The notes beneath the pieces were generated by a model. That model saw only the letters and a program-made list of their open reading frames with translations, did not search any database and was not told the origin of the DNA. From positions 868,001 through 932,000 of the forward strand of contig CAVYFA010000016.1 in the NCBI GenBank assembly GCA_963767715.1: 64,000 nt of DNA, read 5' to 3'. This document shows, one piece after another, positions 59,727-64,000 of this stretch; position 1 is the first letter of the stretch; every line of letters begins with the position of its first letter. The DNA comes from CAVSXS01 sp963767715 (GTDB taxonomy: Bacteria > Chloroflexota > Ktedonobacteria > Ktedonobacterales > Ktedonobacteraceae). The position numbers and the translations under genes are program-made.

Positions 59727-59877
59727 GGGTTCACACCTTCCTTTGTGAGCTTCTACTCGTCGATGATTAAAAACGTTGCTACATATCTATCTTGCTTATT
59801 TGTATTGCTCAGCGTTTGTAAGCAGTGTAGCACAGTTTTGTCATTTCGTCGAGGTAGAATCTCACAAAGGAAATGCC

Positions 59878-60987
59878 TTACACACACTCCTGCAGCCGCG
59901 CGTTGCCACTGATGCCGCGCAGCTTCATGAGCGCGACCACTTCGAGCTGGCGCACGCGTTCGCGCGAAATGCCCAGCTCTTTGCCGACCTCGAGCAAGGT
60001 GCGGCTGCGCCCATCGCCGATGCCGTAACGCAGTGTGATGACGGAGCGTTCGCGAGGTGTCAGCGTGGCCAGTGCGCGGTGCAGTTCTTCGCCGAGCAGG
60101 TGGCGCGAGGCGGTTTCGGCGGGCGCAGGCGCGGCGCTGTCTTCCAGCGTATCCGCCAGCGAGTAGCGGGCCTCGTCATCTACCGGGGCATCGAGGGAGA
60201 CGGGCTGCTCGATAATACCCAGCAGGTCAACGACTTCACCGAGATCGAGATTACATGCCTCGGCAATCTGCTCAGGCAAGGGATCGAGGCCGTTTTCCTG
60301 TGAGAGCTGGGCGGCGACTCGCCGGACTTTGCGCAGGCGCGTCGCGACGTGCTCCGGCAGATGGATCAGGCGCGACTGCTCGCCGGCAGCGCGGCTCACC
60401 GCCTGGCGAATCCACCAGGTGGCATAGGTGCCGAAATGACAGCCGCGCTGGTAATCAAATTTCTCGGCAGCGCGCATCAAACCAAGATTGCCCTCCTGGA
60501 TAAGGTCGATCAGAGGGACGCCAGTGCTGGTGTAGCGCCGCGCAATGGCGATCACCAGGCGCAAGTTAGACTCGATCAAGGTGCGGCGCGCCATGGCGTC
60601 TCCGGCCGCGGCTCTCCGAGCGAGGCTCACTTCTTCCTCGTGGGTTAAGAGGCCGAGGCCGCGAATATCACGCAGGTAGCTCTGAAAAGCATCTTCAGAG
60701 CCGCTGGTATGGCGAGCGCTGGTATCGCGACTACGACGCGTACGTGGAGGTACTTCGAAGAGGTCGCTCTCGCCTGGCTCCTCAAATTCATCAGATTCAT
60801 CTACGTATGTGTCGCCTGGAAGTCCTCCTCCAGGTCTGGGTAACGCAACTAATGGCTCTGTATCGCGCCTCGTAATGGGGTCGTCGAAAAGCGAGCTCTT
60901 GATGCCCTTGGTGGTTGCGGGAAGCATTGGAACCTTAGCGTCTACCAGCGCGCCAGGCGCTTCCCGCGTAGGATTCATGATGGCCAT
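59878..60987 (-). CDS. RNA polymerase sigma-70 factor, SigA/RpoD type
   Basis: 369 residues from ATG 60987 (AAAGGAG, 8 bases). After about 80 non-conserved acidic residues come region 1.2 (FQSYLRDIRGLGLLTHEEEV), region 2 (LIESNLRLVIAIARRYTSTG; LIQEGNLGLMRAAEKFDYQR; FGTYATWWIRQAVSRAA), region 3 (LPEHVATRLRKVRRVAAQLS) and region 4 (LTPRERSVITLRYGIGDGRS; LLEVGKELGISRERVRQLEV). Region 1.1 is missing, so it is a primary or group 2 sigma. It may direct general or growth-phase transcription. Divergent from the sugar-biosynthesis genes. Confidence 0.93.
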   Translation of the reverse strand: MAIMNPTREAPGALVDAKVPMLPATTKGIKSSLFDDPITRRDTEPLVALPRPGGGLPGDTYVDESDEFEEPGESDLFEVPPRTRRSRDTSARHTSGSEDAFQSYLRDIRGLGLLTHEEEVSLARRAAAGDAMARRTLIESNLRLVIAIARRYTSTGVPLIDLIQEGNLGLMRAAEKFDYQRGCHFGTYATWWIRQAVSRAAGEQSRLIHLPEHVATRLRKVRRVAAQLSQENGLDPLPEQIAEACNLDLGEVVDLLGIIEQPVSLDAPVDDEARYSLADTLEDSAAPAPAETASRHLLGEELHRALATLTPRERSVITLRYGIGDGRSRTLLEVGKELGISRERVRQLEVVALMKLRGISGNARLQECV

Positions 60988-61427
60988 TTTCCACGCTCCT
61001 TTGGGGAACTTCCCCGACAAAATCAGCTGCCGGACTCCTCCGTTTGGCTCCGTGGTTAGCACACGTCACGCGGTGAGAAATGTGCTGAACTATGTTTGCT
61101 GTTTCTATTGTATTAGAGAGCCAGACCAATCACATCAGGTAATTACCCTAGATCAAATCAGGTTCAGACCTTATCTTCCAAAATCATGTATCCACTCACT
61201 AATACGACGTTTCAGGCCGCCCGGTTTTGAAAAATAGCCCAAACTGGCTGAAGTGATCTTACATTTAAGGATACGCCGTGATGTTACGAAACGTTGCAGA
61301 ACGTTGTATCGAGCACTATCTATTGAAAGTGCTGCTACACTGGGTAGTAGGTATGGCAAGTACGGAACGCTACTACCGCGAATTATCCACTGGTGGGTAA
61401 GGTATGGTGATGTTTGGGAGGTGAGAA
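60988..61427. other. Divergent intergenic region before the sugar-biosynthesis genes
   Basis: About 440 bases with no gene. A direct repeat AACGTTG occurs at 61290-61296 and 61300-61306, ten bases apart (one helical turn), a pattern used by some regulators. No clear promoter pair is visible. Confidence 0.45.
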
Positions 61428-62045
61428 GTGGAACAGGTGTTTATCCATCCCACTGCAGAAGTATCCCCGCATGCTGTCGTCGGTGCCGGTACATCACTCT
61501 GGAACCAGGTGCAGGTGCGCGCGGGCGCACGCATCGGCTCTGACTGCAACATCGGTAAAAATGTGTACGTTGATGCGTGCGTGACAATTGGCAGCCACGT
61601 CAAAATTCAGAACAATGTCTCGGTCTTTCACGGCGTCACCATCGAGGATGGCGTCTTCGTCGGCCCGCATGTCTGCTTTACGAACGACATGCAGCCGCGC
61701 GCGATCACTCCCGAGGGGGCGGTCAAAGGCCAGGAGGACTGGCAGGTCGGAACCACGCTCGTTCGCTATGGCGCGTCGATTGGCGCCGGCTCGATTATTT
61801 TGCCCAATAGTACCATCGGCCGCTTCGCCATGATCGGCGCCGGTTCGGTGGTGACCCGCCCGGTGCCGGATTACGCGCTGGTCTACGGCAATCCCGCACG
61901 CCAGCACGGCTATGTGTGCCGCTGTGGGCAGCGCCTTGCCGATGTCGAACAACAGTCGGACGCCCTGGTTGGTTATTGTAGCGCCTGCCGCCTGTGCATC
62001 ACGCTGCTGGAATACACTCCCGCGGGGACGCGGGCGCAACCATGA
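61428..62045 (+). CDS. Left-handed beta-helix N-acetyltransferase (WlbB/WbpD-like)
   Basis: 205 residues from GTG 61428 with GGGAGG 6 bases upstream. Hexapeptide repeats ([LIV]-G-x4) run from about 10 to 150 (VVGAGTSLWNQVQVRAGARI, GSDCNIGKNVYVDACVTIGS, ASIGAGSIILPNSTIGRFAM), giving the trimeric left-handed beta-helix. NPARQHGYVC matches the end of WlbB/WbpD, which acetylates the 3-amino group of UDP-sugar intermediates. The final part has two CxxC-type pairs (CRCGQ; CSACRLC), a small zinc ribbon. The next two genes encode the matching aminotransferase and dehydrogenase. Confidence 0.85.
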   Translation: MEQVFIHPTAEVSPHAVVGAGTSLWNQVQVRAGARIGSDCNIGKNVYVDACVTIGSHVKIQNNVSVFHGVTIEDGVFVGPHVCFTNDMQPRAITPEGAVKGQEDWQVGTTLVRYGASIGAGSIILPNSTIGRFAMIGAGSVVTRPVPDYALVYGNPARQHGYVCRCGQRLADVEQQSDALVGYCSACRLCITLLEYTPAGTRAQP

Positions 62046-62082
62046 AAATTGCCCCGAGGCCGGGACCTCAAAGGATAGAGAT

Positions 62083-63288
62083 ATGATTCCAATTGCACAA
62101 CCCCTCATCGGAGCGGAGGAAGTAGGTGCTGTTCTGGAGGTACTCCGCTCTGGCAGATTAGCGCAAGGCGAGCGCGTAGCCGCCTTCGAACGGCGTTTTG
62201 CCGAACGCTGCCAGGTGCGCCACGCTGTAGCGGTATCTTCTGGGACCGCCGCCCTGCATCTCGCCTTGATCGCCCATGAGATTGGTTACGGCGACGAGGT
62301 CATCACTACCGCGTTCAGCTTCGCTGCTACCGCCAACGTGATCTTGCTGGTGGGCGCGACCCCCGTTTTCGTCGATATCGACCCCGCCACCTTCAACATC
62401 GACCCGGCGCTCGTCGAGGCCGCCATCACGCCGCGCACGAAAGCCATCCTGCCGGTGCACCTGTACGGCAATCCATGCGACATGGGGCGCCTGCAGGCTA
62501 TCGCCTCCGCGCACAACCTGGTCGTGATCGAAGACGCTTGCCAGGCGCACGCGGCCAGTATCGACGGCAAGCCCGTCGGCAGCTTTGGAACCGGCTGCTT
62601 CTCGTTCTATCCCACGAAAAATATCACCACGGGCGAAGGCGGCATCGTCACAACAAACGACGAGCTCATCGCCGAGCGGGTGCGGCTGCTGCGCAGTCAC
62701 GGCCAGCAGGAGCGCTACGTGCATACCGCGCTGGGCTTCAACCTGCGCATGACCGAGATGCAGGCGGCCCTCGGCCTGGCGCAGCTCGAGAAGCTTGAGC
62801 AGTTCACCGAATCGCGTATCGCGCACGCGGCCTATTTGAACGAGCATCTCGGGGCGGCGGTGCAGATCCCAACCGTCCAGTATGGCTACCGGCACGCGTT
62901 CCACCAGTACACCATTCGCGTCCCTCAGGAGCATAACCGCGACGACTGGGCCGCGAAGCTGCTCGAACGAGGTATAGCTACCGCTGTGCATTATCCCTGC
63001 CCCATTCACAGGCAGCCTTTTTACGAGGATTCGCCGGACCTATTTCGTATAGCCGGAGCGCTGCCGGAAGATGCGAAGGCCACGAGGGTAACGCCCGTGC
63101 CAGGCGGTCCGCTCGCAAGTGGCGGCGCGGCAACCATGACGGAGACACGGCCAGTCGAGGCGCACGTGCAGTACCTGCCGGAGGCAGTGCGGGCTTCCGC
63201 TCAGGTGCTCTCGCTGCCGGTACATCCCGCCTTGAGCCAGCATGACCTGGAAACGATTGCGAGGGAGGTGCTCGCGCTATGCTCATAA
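62083..63288 (+). CDS. DegT/DnrJ/EryC1-family PLP sugar aminotransferase
   Basis: 401 residues from ATG 62083 (AAGGATAGAG upstream). Adds an amino group to a keto-sugar nucleotide. VSSGTAALHLAL binds PLP phosphate, VIEDACQAHAA holds the ring-contacting Asp, and Lys179 in SFYPTKNITTGEGG forms the Schiff base. About 38 residues near the C-terminus (63061-63175 in DNA) interrupt the usual HYPxPxHxQPxY...LPE...SLPVHPALS order, bounded by repeated CTGCCGGA. The stop overlaps the dehydrogenase start. With its neighbours it fits 2,3-diamino-sugar synthesis (WlbC-like). Confidence 0.93.
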   Translation: MIPIAQPLIGAEEVGAVLEVLRSGRLAQGERVAAFERRFAERCQVRHAVAVSSGTAALHLALIAHEIGYGDEVITTAFSFAATANVILLVGATPVFVDIDPATFNIDPALVEAAITPRTKAILPVHLYGNPCDMGRLQAIASAHNLVVIEDACQAHAASIDGKPVGSFGTGCFSFYPTKNITTGEGGIVTTNDELIAERVRLLRSHGQQERYVHTALGFNLRMTEMQAALGLAQLEKLEQFTESRIAHAAYLNEHLGAAVQIPTVQYGYRHAFHQYTIRVPQEHNRDDWAAKLLERGIATAVHYPCPIHRQPFYEDSPDLFRIAGALPEDAKATRVTPVPGGPLASGGAATMTETRPVEAHVQYLPEAVRASAQVLSLPVHPALSQHDLETIAREVLALCS

Positions 63289-64000
63289 AGATTGCTGTTA
63301 TCGGCGCGGGTATGATGGGCATGAACCACCTGCGGCTGCTGCGTGATTTTGCCGAAGATGAGGTGCAGCTCGTGGGCATCGCGGAGGCGCACGAACCGAC
63401 ACTGAAACGCGCCATGAGCCGCTTTCACGTCACCGGCTACGCCGACTATCGCCGCATGATCGAGGAGACACAGCCCCATCTCGTCTCGGTCGTCGTACCG
63501 ACCTACCTGCACTACGAGGTGGCTTCGTTTGCTCTGAACCGGGGCATCAACGTCCTGGTCGAAAAGCCGATGACGAGTACAATCGACGAGGCCCTCTCGC
63601 TCATTGCGCTGGCACATCTCAGGAATGCGAAGATCGCGGTCGGGCATATCGAGCGCTTCAACCCGGCGGTGGTCGAGGTCAAGCGGCGTTTGTCGGCAGG
63701 CGAGCTCGGCAAGGTCTTTCACTTGCACGCCCGGCGGCTCGGCCCGTTTCCGCCGCGCATTCGCGACGTGGGGGTGACGCTCGACCTGGCGACGCACGAC
63801 CTGGACGTAATGCGCTACCTGACCGGCTCGGAGATCGAGCGCGTGTATGCGGAGACGCAGCAGCGCATCCATCATAAATATGAAGACCTGGTGCTCGGCG
63901 TGCTGCGCTTCTTTAACGGCGCCATCGGCGTGCTGGATGTGAACTGGCTCACCCCCACGAAGGTACGCGAACTCAGTATCACGGGCGACAGGGGAATGTA
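63279..64000 (+). CDS. Gfo/Idh/MocA-family sugar-nucleotide dehydrogenase, cut by the window end
   Basis: Starts at ATG 63279 inside the end of the aminotransferase gene (10-base overlap, GAGGGAGG upstream) and runs off the window after about 240 residues. IKIAVIGAGMMGMNHLRLLR is the NAD-binding Rossmann start; VLVEKPMTSTIDEALSLIAL holds the EKP motif with the catalytic Lys; GHIERFNPAV is typical of the WlbA/GnnA-like oxidoreductases acting at C3 of UDP-GlcNAc derivatives; DLATHDLDVMRYL carries the His/Asp pair. It would supply the 3-keto sugar to the aminotransferase. Confidence 0.9.
   Translation, partial: MLIKIAVIGAGMMGMNHLRLLRDFAEDEVQLVGIAEAHEPTLKRAMSRFHVTGYADYRRMIEETQPHLVSVVVPTYLHYEVASFALNRGINVLVEKPMTSTIDEALSLIALAHLRNAKIAVGHIERFNPAVVEVKRRLSAGELGKVFHLHARRLGPFPPRIRDVGVTLDLATHDLDVMRYLTGSEIERVYAETQQRIHHKYEDLVLGVLRFFNGAIGVLDVNWLTPTKVRELSITGDRGM

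Noticed and set aside
1..64000. CRISPR array, prophage, rRNA operon or plasmid origin
   Set aside because: No regularly spaced direct repeats of 25-40 bases, no phage structural or integrase genes, no 16S/23S segments and no replication initiator were seen.

Overview
The window looks like chromosomal DNA of a Ktedonobacteria-type member of the Chloroflexota. This is inferred from moderately high GC, two large eukaryote-like Ser/Thr kinases (one with a zinc ribbon and a WD40 propeller), several zinc-ribbon proteins, many VOC, SDR, alpha/beta-hydrolase and XRE genes, and a run of polysaccharide-degrading genes. No phage module, CRISPR array, rRNA operon, replication origin or intact insertion sequence was seen. 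One tRNA gene is present, tRNA-Glu(CTC).

Layout. 1-1.6 kb: decayed immunity-like gene, tRNA-Glu, VOC protein. 1.9-13.5 kb: signalling-rich stretch with a zinc ribbon/kinase/WD40 protein, small hydrolases, a sirtuin, and a minus-strand block (zinc ribbon/Ig-like protein, transmembrane kinase, MmcQ/YjbR protein). 13.7-18.1 kb: secreted BNR-repeat protein, XRE regulator with a palindromic site, ClpP-like protease, and the folate pair FTCD-type cyclodeaminase and FolD. 18.5-21.6 kb: three-gene plus-strand block (GAF-like protein, polytopic membrane protein, MFS transporter with a motif-bearing N-terminal tail). 21.9-30.0 kb: LacI-controlled saccharide locus (solute-binding lipoprotein, two permeases, GH1 beta-glucosidase, secreted beta-helix protein). 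30.2-32.5 kb: FAD monooxygenase plus gentisate 1,2-dioxygenase. 32.5-36.4 kb: GH127, CNNM-type membrane protein, endonuclease III. 36.6-53.8 kb: mixed metabolic and regulatory genes (threonine aldolase, SDRs, MpaB family, TPR-type XRE regulator, receiver-domain protein, VOC proteins, DUF971, pentapeptide repeats, methyltransferase, COG4280-like membrane protein, HAD, phenylacetate-CoA ligase, CPBP protease). 53.9-59.7 kb: minus-strand block with M16 peptidase, TPR scaffold and roadblock protein, plus a multi-zinc-ribbon protein. 59.9-61.0 kb: sigma-70 factor. 61.4 kb to the end: acetyltransferase, DegT aminotransferase and Gfo/Idh dehydrogenase (cut by the window edge), a likely acetamido-sugar pathway for surface glycans.

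Most notable observations. (i) A CTT TGA C heptamer with an upstream GAGG ends the first frame of a pentapeptide-repeat gene and joins it to a +1-frame tail, like the known bacterial prfB recoding site. (ii) A short motif of the form D/T-T-L/M-R-x-P-A occurs twice in the cytoplasmic tail of the MFS transporter and once in the linker of the TPR scaffold; it could be a phospho-acceptor or docking site for the Hanks-type kinases. (iii) Several families of dispersed palindromic elements are present, including a perfect 32-bp inverted repeat. (iv) Several genes are broken, always by one extra base (+1), which may reflect assembly errors, decay or recoding.
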